A stretch of DNA of 64,000 nucleotides, from assembly GCF_002260525.1 (NCBI RefSeq), contig NZ_MRYI01000006.1:124001-188000 (forward strand). Direction: 5' to 3'. The translations under genes and the position numbers were made by a program. The notes under the pieces were generated by a model. The model was not told the DNA's origin and did not search any database. It saw only the letters and a list, made by a program, of their open reading frames with translations. The stretch comes from Hahella sp. CCB-MM4. GTDB lineage: Bacteria; Pseudomonadota; Gammaproteobacteria; Pseudomonadales; Oleiphilaceae. Positions 48,331 through 56,451 of this stretch are shown one piece after another (position 1 is the stretch's first letter; each line of letters opens with the position of its first letter).

Positions 48331-48406
48331 AACGACTACTTCGCTTAGGTAATAATAGCTTCCCCTATATGACGATTATTCCACCCAAATAGTGAGACCA
48401 TTCAGG

Positions 48407-48847
48407 TCATAGATATCTTGCCATACAAATGGATTCCGGTTTCGAACAATAATGCCCATAAGGAGATATTTCATCAAAACCATTCCGGAGATAGAAGTTC
48501 ACAGCTTCTATATTGACCCGACGGGTAGAAAGCACCATTCTCGAGTATCCCAGGTGGCGGGCTTTTTCGAACAATTCTGCCATCAGCATTCGCCCAATTC
48601 CCCGTTTTCGTGAATACATTCTTTTTAGCTCACAACTTTCAACATCATGACGACGAAGAGAACCACAGCCTACAGCCGCATCCTCCTCATAGATCACAAT
48701 AAAAACTCCCTTTTCGGCGATAAAGCTCTCGATATCAAATGAACTGGTACCGGTGTCGCCAGTGATAATCTTCAGCTTATCGCTAAGCTCATTCATCAAT
48801 TCGATTGAATGAAAATGGGTAGGTGCAAGTTCCTTTGCCTGTATCAT
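48407..48847 (-). CDS. GNAT family N-acetyltransferase
   Basis: A 146-residue GNAT enzyme with the acetyl-CoA loop RKRGIGRMLM, a preceding strand CELKRMYS, and the late motif NIEAVNFYLRNGFDEI. This is a common small acetyltransferase type; substrate unknown. It is the third GNAT in the 38-49 kb region. Confidence 0.88.
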   Translation of the reverse strand: MIQAKELAPTHFHSIELMNELSDKLKIITGDTGTSSFDIESFIAEKGVFIVIYEEDAAVGCGSLRRHDVESCELKRMYSRKRGIGRMLMAELFEKARHLGYSRMVLSTRRVNIEAVNFYLRNGFDEISPYGHYCSKPESICMARYL

Positions 48848-48894
48848 GCTGAAATAGGTTCCCCGTAGTTGGAAATAACAACAGCGGGTGTATT

Positions 48895-49275
48895 TTATGA
48901 TGTACTTTCGGAATGAAGCCAGCAGACTTTAGTGTCGGGATGAACGTCCTTTATTCGATTCACTGTTAACGGAGTGTCTAACGTCCCTATCGCAATTGAC
49001 ACCCAATCGGGAAATTTGGAATTTCCGCTCCATTCGACAGAGCTTCCACAAGTACCACAGAATTTGCGCGTGATGCCTGATGATGACTCATAAGCGACCA
49101 GCATCTCCCTTCCTTTTAGGTATACGAGATCCTTCAGAGGTACACTGCCATAGGTTGCGAAGGCTGTACCATGCTGTTTTTGACACATGTTACAGTGACA
49201 GTTGGTGACCGCCTTGGGTGGACTTTTCAGTTCATATGACACTGAGCCACAAAGGCAACTTCCCTGATACATCAC
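48895..49275 (-). CDS. GFA (CENP-V) family zinc protein
   Basis: A 126-residue GFA-family protein. Zinc-ligand cysteines are in SCLCGSVSY, NCHCNMCQK and FCGTCGSS, and the HGTAFATYGSV strand is typical. The family includes S-(hydroxymethyl)glutathione synthase Gfa and many of unknown substrate; I do not assign formaldehyde activity here. A second Met (49272) is an equal start candidate. Confidence 0.9.
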   Translation of the reverse strand: MMYQGSCLCGSVSYELKSPPKAVTNCHCNMCQKQHGTAFATYGSVPLKDLVYLKGREMLVAYESSSGITRKFCGTCGSSVEWSGNSKFPDWVSIAIGTLDTPLTVNRIKDVHPDTKVCWLHSESTS

Positions 49276-49334
49276 ACTGTCTCCATCAATCTTTGCAGCT
49301 CACTATTTCCGGTCAACTCATTTCAATCGAGAAT

Positions 49335-49694
49335 TTACACATACATGACATCGGATCTCATGCTGTACAGAATATACAGCACTTCCTCCTGTTCACGCTG
49401 ACCCACTCCATTCTTTTCCAATGCTTTGAGAGCATCATCTAGCACGGCCATAAACTCTCCACTATCAATGTTCATTCCCTTGTGAGCGGCGAGCATATCT
49501 TTACCTTCATATACATTCGGGCCTCCAGACCCGGTGATGAAGAAAGTAGCTGCCGCATGTTTTAATGCATTCTGGTCAATATTCTCAAAACGGGTGGAAA
49601 TTCTCGGGTTTTCAAGATGAATATCAACTAAATCACTAACGATTTTGGTAATACCCTCAGTGCCGCCAAGTCTCTCGTAGAGTGAGGTACTCAT
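49335..49694 (-). CDS. glbN: Group I truncated haemoglobin
   Basis: A 119-residue 2-on-2 globin. SLYERLGGTEGITKIV is the usual start and the proximal haem His is in LAAHKGMNI, with the Gly motif GGPNVYEGKDM before it. These proteins bind O2 or NO in the cytoplasm. It lies 59 bases upstream of the GFA gene and could share a transcript with it. The group I call rests on the short length and these motifs. Confidence 0.88.
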   Translation of the reverse strand: MSTSLYERLGGTEGITKIVSDLVDIHLENPRISTRFENIDQNALKHAAATFFITGSGGPNVYEGKDMLAAHKGMNIDSGEFMAVLDDALKALEKNGVGQREQEEVLYILYSMRSDVMYV

Positions 49695-49854
49695 CGTTAA
49701 CTCCTCTTAGCCCAGGTTGATCTCCACCTAAGACTAGTACAGCCAACCAGAATGAGACATTATTTCATTATTCGAAATGGCAATATCAAATCAGGCGTTA
49801 ATACAAAGCGCAAATGAGCTTACAGCCAATCCCGTGCTATAGGGTTTTCCTACC

Positions 49855-50616
49855 TTAACTCTCCTGAGAACCCGGGCACTTCCCTGGCACATAGGATTCG
49901 GCGCGGGGATCACTGCATGCTGAACATCCACTGGGAAAATCGCGAACGCTATTGTCTTCCATATGGCCACAGACCGGTTTGTAGATCATCGTGCAGTATT
50001 GGGGCCTGGGATCCGTGCACTTTATCGTCTCAGCTACCTGTGGCACGACCCTCACCAGCAACCGTTCAACTGCCACTCTGGCTCTTTCAACTCGCTGTTT
50101 CGGAGCAAACTCATCGGAGGTAAATAATTGGGCTGTTCCTTTCCAAAGGGGTTGTCCCTGATTGGAGAGAATTGAAATGACTAGCGAGCCCATTTCCTGC
50201 GCCCCAGCCCTGGACTGAATCCCAGGGTCGGGATGATCACCGGAATGTTCTTCCGGCTCCCCCAATAGAGCCACTGCCGACAACTGATAACTCACGGCAT
50301 CCGAAGAGCTGATAGAAAACCCTTTTGCAGTGAGATTTTCCTCTATGGTTTTGGCCAGTATTTCCGCCGCCTTGTCATTTTCAATGCCCACCACTTTAAC
50401 AGGAGCACGCCATGCAAATCGGGTGTCTCTGGACAATGACAGGTTTTCGATTCCAGTCGTCGCTACACCAAGCAATGAATAGTCTTCTTCCTTCGGGGTA
50501 CCGGCATTGGAGCCCGGTCCGACAGAACTACAGCCATATAGGGACAGGCTGACGATCAGGCAGGCGATACTTTTCAGCAAGAGTCGGGATTTGTGAGGGC
50601 GTGTCTTCGGATGCAA
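49855..50616 (-). CDS. Lipoprotein with Kazal-like C-terminal domain
   Basis: A 253-residue lipoprotein started at TTG 50616, because AGGGAGA lies about six bases upstream; a longer frame to 50673 lacks such a site. The lipobox is SLYGCSS. The middle has ATTGIENLSLSRDT and a beta-rich core. The end, residues from about 205, is Cys-rich (KCTDPRPQYCTMIYKPVCG, then SGCSACSDP and GKCPGS) and looks like a Kazal-type inhibitor domain. Function unknown; a role against proteases is only a guess from the fold. Confidence 0.65.
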   Translation of the reverse strand: MHPKTRPHKSRLLLKSIACLIVSLSLYGCSSVGPGSNAGTPKEEDYSLLGVATTGIENLSLSRDTRFAWRAPVKVVGIENDKAAEILAKTIEENLTAKGFSISSSDAVSYQLSAVALLGEPEEHSGDHPDPGIQSRAGAQEMGSLVISILSNQGQPLWKGTAQLFTSDEFAPKQRVERARVAVERLLVRVVPQVAETIKCTDPRPQYCTMIYKPVCGHMEDNSVRDFPSGCSACSDPRAESYVPGKCPGSQES

Positions 50617-50713
50617 GTTAATTCTCCCTAAAACTATGACGATAAAACCAAGCCGTATATCTGCGGCCATCAAATCAGGCCATTAATCCTGGTTGGGATA
50701 TTCTGAATCCCCT

Positions 50714-50756
50714 CTGCAAGTCGCAGGCAAAATGATCCATCGCCTGCGACTTGCAG
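50714..50756. repeat. Perfect 15-bp inverted repeat
   Basis: CTGCAAGTCGCAGGC (50714-50728) and GCCTGCGACTTGCAG (50742-50756) are exact complements around a 13-base loop. They lie in the 285-base gap between the Kazal-like and VWA lipoprotein genes. No T-tract follows on either strand. Confidence 0.85.
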
Positions 50757-50901
50757 GTCACAGTGTATATCCGATTCAATGCATAGGGTTATTTCGACTC
50801 GTTAATATTTTAATCCCGGCAATAGAGCCGCAAATTGGGACAGCAATGACAAAGAGCAGCTAGTTTGATGACTCATATTACCGCTGCCCTTCGTACACAT
50901 C

Positions 50902-51576
50902 TCATCTCGATACGATCAAATTATCCAATCGCTCAAGATCATTGACCACTCTCCAGCTTCCGCCCCCCTGCTGAACTCTGTCCTTCCAGTTCTCCAGACG
51001 GTGTTGGTAATCGCGGGGGTCAATATTGTCACTGCGAAGTTTCGTGACATTGAGCGCCACCACTTCGATACCTTCCAGTTTGATGGGGAAATCACGAATA
51101 TGCCCCTTAGGAAGGTCCTCTTCAAGATCAGAAAAGATCAGCACATATTTTTCACCGGCATGGGTTTCATTGACATACTCCGCCGCTTGCAGCACCCCGC
51201 CGGTAATATCCGTGTTGGCACTGCCGTGCTTCAGATCACCAATGAATGTATCGATCTTATGCTTGAACAAGCGCTTCTGGTCATTTGCCGTACTGGGCCT
51301 GATATCAAACGTCGTTTTGGCAATAATGTCTTTCTCGCTGAAGCTGCCGCTGTCGATTCTCGCAATGGCAATGGAATCGTCACTGTTGAGCGTCGCCAGC
51401 AAGTAGTTCATGATTGCCTGGGCCTTGTTCAGTTCCTGGGTATAGGTGCCGGACGTATCCAGCAGCAGGTACACCGCTTTGTTGGTCGGCCGCGGTTCCC
51501 CGCAGCCGCTGACCAACATGCCGGCAGCGATAATGGAGGCTGCCATAGCGAAACCTGATAACTTTAACCATTTCAT
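50902..51576 (-). CDS. VWA domain lipoprotein
   Basis: A 224-residue lipoprotein started at ATG 51576, nine bases after AGGAGG; an in-frame TTG at 51582 is only three bases away from it. The lipobox is LVSGCGEP. The mature part is a von Willebrand factor A domain: strand and MIDAS-like loop AVYLLLDTSGTYTQELN, then ITGGVLQAAEYV and IFSDLEED. VWA domains mediate metal-dependent protein contacts. It follows a large coiled-coil membrane protein gene in the same direction, and the pair probably works together in the envelope. Confidence 0.8.
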   Translation of the reverse strand: MKWLKLSGFAMAASIIAAGMLVSGCGEPRPTNKAVYLLLDTSGTYTQELNKAQAIMNYLLATLNSDDSIAIARIDSGSFSEKDIIAKTTFDIRPSTANDQKRLFKHKIDTFIGDLKHGSANTDITGGVLQAAEYVNETHAGEKYVLIFSDLEEDLPKGHIRDFPIKLEGIEVVALNVTKLRSDNIDPRDYQHRLENWKDRVQQGGGSWRVVNDLERLDNLIVSR

Positions 51577-51599
51577 ATTCAAGTTCCTCCTGTTCTTAA

Positions 51600-51663
51600 C
51601 CTTTGTATTTCTAAACCTTTGTATTTCTAAACCTTTGCATTTCTTAACCGTTGTATTGCTAAT
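51600..51663. repeat. Four 16-bp tandem repeats before the VWA gene
   Basis: Units CCTTTGTATTTCTAAA at 51600 and 51616, then diverged units at 51632 and 51648, give an exact 16-bp period over 64 bases. They fill the gap between the membrane-protein stop and the VWA ribosome site. Confidence 0.9.
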
Positions 51664-51671
51664 CCATTGAA

Positions 51672-53228
51672 TTAATTCGTCTGTGATAAAGCATCGCTGG
51701 CCAACTCATCATCCAATACCGGAATTTTCCGTTTGCCGCCTGATTTGGCCTTTTTAATTACCGGCGTATCTTCTGCCACTTTTTCATTGGCAATAGACCG
51801 GATCTGTTCTTCATCACCTGACGCATCCGCTTGTTGCAGACGTTGAGTTACCAGACGCTCAATGCTTAGAGGAATCATGATCAGCAGGTCATAAAAGCTG
51901 ATCAGGATTTTGCTCAAATGATTTACTAAACCGCCTACCATGCGGACCACAACCCGCAATGCGCGCAGACCACCAATCGCGAGTGAACCCAACACAGTCC
52001 GCAACGAGTGGATGAACGATTCCAGCGGTATGGCTATGAAAGCCAGGGCAAACGGTAGAATAAATCCCATGACCATCTGCCCTATCGAGGGAATCCAGCG
52101 GAACTGCGCTTCCACCATACCGGTAGCCCCTACACTGGCCAGGGACTGACGTAATGCTTCACGATCCAGGGCCAGCAAGTCCCGCATGTAAGCTAATGAA
52201 GCTTCAATCGTCGCCAGAATGGTCAGGATGGTGAGCGTAATGATCATCATCCGACGACGCATACGATCATCCATACTGCCAATCAACGGGAACAGATGTG
52301 TAATGCGCAGGGATTCCAACAGAAACAGCCCCATGGCGATCTCGATCAGAATGATAACCAGAGCCGCAATATCCGATGTTTTCATCGCACCGATATAGCT
52401 GGTTCCGCCGACCATTTCGGACATTGGCAATGCAATCAACTGGAAATTGATCAATCCGCCCAGAGCTGCCACCACCAGAACCAGACCGGCGATAAAAAAC
52501 TGCGTCAACGCAGAGGAACCCAGCGAGCTCAATGCAGCATCGGTTCCCTGACGAATGTTTTCGTAGGTCGCGATCTGACTGTCGATGGCCTTGGTACGCT
52601 CATCAAGCCCCGTAATCTTCTCGTTGACCACTTGCAGCTTGGTATCCATCTTGCGCCAGTCCGGCTGCATGGCCGCGAGCAACGAATGCCTTTCTGCGCT
52701 GGCTTTTTTATAGGTCTTCAGGGTCTGCTCGTGGGATTCTTCCACCGCCTCCTTAATGTTCTGCAGGATCTTGTTCATCGTGGCATCACCGTTGGTCGGC
52801 AGGGCGGAAATGGTTTCCACCACTTCCCCCCACGCCGGTGGCAAAGGTGCCGTTTCTGCAGACTTCTGATAATCCGCTTCTATCTTTTCAATGGTCTCCG
52901 AGATGTCTCTGTGCAAACTCGGGTATTGGCTCAGATCACGCTCCACCAGCGAATTTACCCGGGTAAACTCTCTTTCGATGGCTTTCTCCGCCGCTTTCGC
53001 TCCTTCAGCCAAAAGGATCTCACGATTTCGCCGGGAAAGATTTTGTTCCAGTCTGCCCAGGGTAAAACTCCATATCCGCATGGTCCGGAACATGGCTCTT
53101 CCACTGGTTTCCAATACCTGATGAGCCTGCCTGCGCCCCAGATACAGCACGGTAATCAAAATAGCGAGCCAGACAGTCAATGACACTGCCGGGCTGTCCG
53201 ACCAGACTCTCAATAGTTCGTTAAACAT
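51672..53228 (-). CDS. Coiled-coil membrane protein linked to the VWA lipoprotein
   Basis: A 518-residue protein started at ATG 53228, where GGAGG lies six bases upstream; the frame continues 86 codons further but without support. It has an N-terminal membrane helix (SLTVWLAILITVLYL), a long coiled-coil region (about residues 50-255), then several hydrophobic helices (for example FFIAGLVLVVAALGGLI, DIAALVIILIEIAMGLF, MVMGFILPFALAFIAI) and a charged C-terminal tail. I do not recognise a named family. It lies just before the VWA gene and divergent from a two-component system, which may control it. Confidence 0.7.
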   Translation of the reverse strand: MFNELLRVWSDSPAVSLTVWLAILITVLYLGRRQAHQVLETSGRAMFRTMRIWSFTLGRLEQNLSRRNREILLAEGAKAAEKAIEREFTRVNSLVERDLSQYPSLHRDISETIEKIEADYQKSAETAPLPPAWGEVVETISALPTNGDATMNKILQNIKEAVEESHEQTLKTYKKASAERHSLLAAMQPDWRKMDTKLQVVNEKITGLDERTKAIDSQIATYENIRQGTDAALSSLGSSALTQFFIAGLVLVVAALGGLINFQLIALPMSEMVGGTSYIGAMKTSDIAALVIILIEIAMGLFLLESLRITHLFPLIGSMDDRMRRRMMIITLTILTILATIEASLAYMRDLLALDREALRQSLASVGATGMVEAQFRWIPSIGQMVMGFILPFALAFIAIPLESFIHSLRTVLGSLAIGGLRALRVVVRMVGGLVNHLSKILISFYDLLIMIPLSIERLVTQRLQQADASGDEEQIRSIANEKVAEDTPVIKKAKSGGKRKIPVLDDELASDALSQTN

Positions 53229-53525
53229 GTTACACCTCCGGTTAGTCAGGGTTTGTTGAAACGAAGTATCGGAAACCGCAGTGAAAAATCGGTGAGAAAA
53301 AACGCGCGAAGTTTCACCCTCGGGTCTCTGACGCAGGCGAGCGATGAAAACTGTGATAAAGTTCAAAAACCGGGTTCGAAAAAGCAGCCAAATGAGGCTC
53401 AATCCCGACAAGCCCGCAGGGGTATTGCTAAACTGAAATGATGTGTCCGGGCAGTTCACTCTCATTCGATGAAGCTCCAGCGACACTAAAAATTAACGTT
53501 GAGAACGCAGTACGACAGACAACCT

Positions 53526-54323
53526 ATGGCGACGCTACTTTGGGTAGAAGATCAATCCCACTGGATCGACAAATTTAAACCTATTCTGGAAAAGGCCGAC
53601 TTTGGTGATGGGTCCTCAGATAATGATGTTCAGGTGTTTAAATTTGCCGAAGCCGCCTGTCAGCACATTCACCTTGCCAAGCAGGCCCCGGATATCGCCA
53701 TTCTGGATGCCAACATGCGGGGCAATGACCATGCTGGTTTTGCCGTGTCCCGCGCACTTCACAAGAAATGGCCTGAGCTTCCTGTCATCTATTTATCCGA
53801 ACACAGTGGAACCGGCATAGAAGAACAAGCCTTTGAACAATCCATTGCCCAGGACTTTATTGCCAAGCATCAAAGTAATATCGAAGCGGTTCTTTGCTGG
53901 CGCATAAAGGCCGTGCTACGCCAGCGAACAGTCAAGGCTGACAACAGCCGAGAAGCTTCCGGTGAAATATTGAGAAAAGGTCCCCTATCCATCGACCTGG
54001 TCACCTGGAACGTATACTGGCATGGGCAAAAACTAATGAATCCCGCCAATCCGCAACGCCCCCTGGCACCAACCCCACGAAAAATATTGAGGGCTCTGGT
54101 GGAATCCTCTCCGCGGCCGGTGACCACTTTGCAAATGGCGGAACACCTGGATTCGGATAACTTTACCTATGCCAATTACCGCCAGCATATCAAAACGCTT
54201 CGGCATTCCTTTGAGCAGGCGAGTATCAGTGCCGGGCAGACCGGCTTTATCGACCAATGCAAAGCCGGAAAAGGGATCGCCACCTTCGGTGACGAAGGTG
54301 CCTATTGCTGGATTCCACTATAA
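53526..54323 (+). CDS. Response regulator with winged-helix output domain
   Basis: A 265-residue regulator, taken from ATG 53526 (MATLLWVEDQ); a TTG at 53499 is also in frame. The receiver has acidic residues in WVEDQ and the phosphoacceptor Asp61 in AILDANMRG, though Thr and Lys switch residues are less clear (IYLSEHSG). The C-terminal half resembles an OmpR-type winged helix (LAPTPRKILRAL, then TYANYRQHIKTLRHSF). It precedes a histidine kinase by 28 bases, a cognate pair. Targets are unknown; the divergent membrane/VWA genes and nearby T6SS genes are candidates. Confidence 0.8.
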   Translation: MATLLWVEDQSHWIDKFKPILEKADFGDGSSDNDVQVFKFAEAACQHIHLAKQAPDIAILDANMRGNDHAGFAVSRALHKKWPELPVIYLSEHSGTGIEEQAFEQSIAQDFIAKHQSNIEAVLCWRIKAVLRQRTVKADNSREASGEILRKGPLSIDLVTWNVYWHGQKLMNPANPQRPLAPTPRKILRALVESSPRPVTTLQMAEHLDSDNFTYANYRQHIKTLRHSFEQASISAGQTGFIDQCKAGKGIATFGDEGAYCWIPL

Positions 54324-54351
54324 GAACGGTCCCTCGCAGAGAACCAAGTAA

Positions 54352-56070
54352 ATGAAAGATTATCAAGAGCCGACAGAAGTCAAAGATGGCGATCAGGATC
54401 ATCTGAAAAAGCTTAACAAGCTCAAAACCACTCAGGGTTATCCATGGTTGACCGGCCTGCTATCACTGATTGTGGTCGGTTACTTCCTGATTCTTCACCA
54501 ACCCTATCTGGTGAGTTTCTACCATTTTCCAGAGCTGGTACAGGAACTGGAATTCCAGGCTGCTGTCGCAGGAATCTTTTTCTTCGTGGTTTTTTGGGAC
54601 GTGCGCCGTTTCTACCGGCACCGCCAACGTATTGAACAGCACGTACTCCAGCTGAGAACCGAGATCAATGATATCTGGCAGAGTAAAAAATCTTTGCAGG
54701 CCCGCGCACATATCTACTCCGGCCATGCCGATAAACTGAAGCTGTTTATCAGCGACAAACTACTTGAATACATCGAGTACGATGAGAAGTTTCTGCATTT
54801 CAAAAGCATTGCGGCAGAGGTGCGTCATAACGGAGTCATCAGCTACGACAAAGTAAAAACCGCGCTGTACAGGGCAACAGAGGATTTCAAACAAAACGCC
54901 GAATTGGACCAGACGGGGACCGGTTCAAATCCTTATAGGGAAGCCCTGGATGCCATGAAGTATTTATGGGATCTGTTGGATCTCTCCACCACAGACAACA
55001 TTGCCCTGCATATCGGCAACCACCTGATTGAATGTGAAGAACACTATTACCAACAGATCCTTAACAAAGAGAGTGCCGAAAATAACCCGCTTAAACCCGA
55101 TTTCTCGCCACGTTCCGCGTTGATTAAAACCATTGTTCCACTGATGGAGTCGAATGAAGTAGAGGATCTTTATGGTCAGGTAAAAGAAAGCCTTGGCGAT
55201 CAATCGAAAGAGAGCCCTGGTGACGCTCACCCTCCAGTTGAATACAGCGGTCACCAGTTCCGTCTGCAATTGGACGCCTCCCCTGCTCTGTTGGGCAATG
55301 AAAATCATCTGATCCTGATGTTGGAGAACCTGCTCAAGAATGCGCAGTTCTTTGCCAACAAAGCCGCTTTTAAACAGAAGACCGATCGCATAGTTGTTCA
55401 GCTGCATTCAAACAGCGGTTATGTGCATTTCAGCATCTATAACCGCGGCCCGCATATTGATGACGCCGACAGGGAACAGATTTTCCAGTTGGGTTATTCC
55501 ACCCGTCGGGTTAAAGAGCACCATGGCAAAGGACTGGGACTCTTCTTCGTCAATGAAATTGTGAAGGGTTACCAGGGGCGTATCCAGATCGAAAATGTCC
55601 AGAACCAGGAGAACACCTATTCAGTCCGTGTCGCCCTCAAAAACGGCGATGTTGTTACTAAAGTGGTGAAAACGTCTCTCAATGAAGGGCGCCCGTTTAT
55701 ACACGAATCCGGTAGTGAGGAATATCCAAGGCATCAGCAATGGGAATTCTCCAGCCCCGTCGAATCCATAGAAGTATCCTCCACAGCTCAATCAAAAACC
55801 CAGGTGTTCAGCGACTTGGATGCCAAACAGGTATCCAATATTCTCGACCCAGGCGAAACCCGGGTTCCGCAATGGTCTATCGAGGTCAAACCCAAACGGG
55901 GAGCTCACCGGGTCCAGTTCAGCGCACTGGATATCGCCGGAGTTAAATTCCATATCAAACTTCCCACTGCCGACTCTCGACTCAGTGGGGAAGACCTTCC
56001 TCTTGAGGACAATCTGACGGATGAAATGGCACGATTGAATGAGCAGTTCCAGGAGTTTGATGAGTATTAA
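54352..56070 (+). CDS. Atypical membrane histidine kinase
   Basis: A 572-residue protein with two membrane helices (about residues 31-49 and 68-83), a charged helical linker, and an ATPase domain: N-box MLENLLKNAQFF (about 325), an altered G1 box YNRGPHIDD and a G2 box GKGLGLFFVNEIV (about 392). No canonical H-box (HELRTPL type) is visible; the phosphoacceptor His is unclear. After the G2 box about 130 residues follow that end in IAGVKFHIKLP, which looks like the last ATPase strand, so the fold seems to be split by an insertion. Partner: the regulator just upstream. Confidence 0.75.
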   Translation: MKDYQEPTEVKDGDQDHLKKLNKLKTTQGYPWLTGLLSLIVVGYFLILHQPYLVSFYHFPELVQELEFQAAVAGIFFFVVFWDVRRFYRHRQRIEQHVLQLRTEINDIWQSKKSLQARAHIYSGHADKLKLFISDKLLEYIEYDEKFLHFKSIAAEVRHNGVISYDKVKTALYRATEDFKQNAELDQTGTGSNPYREALDAMKYLWDLLDLSTTDNIALHIGNHLIECEEHYYQQILNKESAENNPLKPDFSPRSALIKTIVPLMESNEVEDLYGQVKESLGDQSKESPGDAHPPVEYSGHQFRLQLDASPALLGNENHLILMLENLLKNAQFFANKAAFKQKTDRIVVQLHSNSGYVHFSIYNRGPHIDDADREQIFQLGYSTRRVKEHHGKGLGLFFVNEIVKGYQGRIQIENVQNQENTYSVRVALKNGDVVTKVVKTSLNEGRPFIHESGSEEYPRHQQWEFSSPVESIEVSSTAQSKTQVFSDLDAKQVSNILDPGETRVPQWSIEVKPKRGAHRVQFSALDIAGVKFHIKLPTADSRLSGEDLPLEDNLTDEMARLNEQFQEFDEY

Positions 56071-56082
56071 GATGAGTATAAA
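56059..56082. repeat. 12-bp tandem duplication at the kinase stop codon
   Basis: GATGAGTATTAA (56059-56070) is followed by GATGAGTATAAA (56071-56082). The first unit holds the stop codon TAA. Confidence 0.8.
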
Positions 56083-56451
56083 TTAGTTACGACTGACTCT
56101 CGGCTTACAAAGCCTCTGCCCAAAACGCCAAACTATCACGCCATCCGACACAGTTCCCTGACCCAGTTCGCCGATTATATGCTGCGTTATATAGAACATT
56201 GTATTTCTTTTATCGACCACTCAAAACACGACCCTCTATCACACTAAATATGACTATCTATTCCTAATTGACTGTCTCTGACCACTTGACCTATACCATT
56301 CGTCCAGACGTAAAAATCTGTCTTACATCCCCCGATGCAAGTGTGATTTAATACATGTCTATAACCCTCCAAATAGGTATGGACAAATCTTCCTGACGGT
56401 TCAGTTAACCGGCACGAAGGTTCAATTAATTACGTCAATGGAGTTACACAA
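56071..56451. other. Gap upstream of vgrG
   Basis: These 381 A+T-rich bases hold the kinase-end repeat and the vgrG leader. No gene is seen. A sigma54-like GGCACG at about 56411 lacks a proper -12 element, so the promoter type is not decided. Confidence 0.5.

Noticed and set aside
43632-49694. Run of small minus-strand genes (GNATs, DinB, GFA, truncated globin) that looks like an integron cassette array
   Set aside because: The gaps are short and unlike each other, and I see no repeated 60-130 bp palindromic attC-like sites or integrase.
52296-53183. 295-codon plus-strand frame over the coiled-coil membrane protein gene
   Set aside because: It is antisense to a gene with a good ribosome site and membrane helices; its Gln/His/Arg-rich protein looks like a shadow.
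53229-53486. 86-codon N-terminal extension of the membrane protein
   Set aside because: It lacks a start with a ribosome site, whereas ATG 53228 has GGAGG at the right distance; the extension would also cover the divergent promoter.
56405-56430. Sigma54 promoter upstream of vgrG
   Set aside because: GGCACG resembles a -24 box, but the -12 GC pair is missing (TTCA in place of TTGC).
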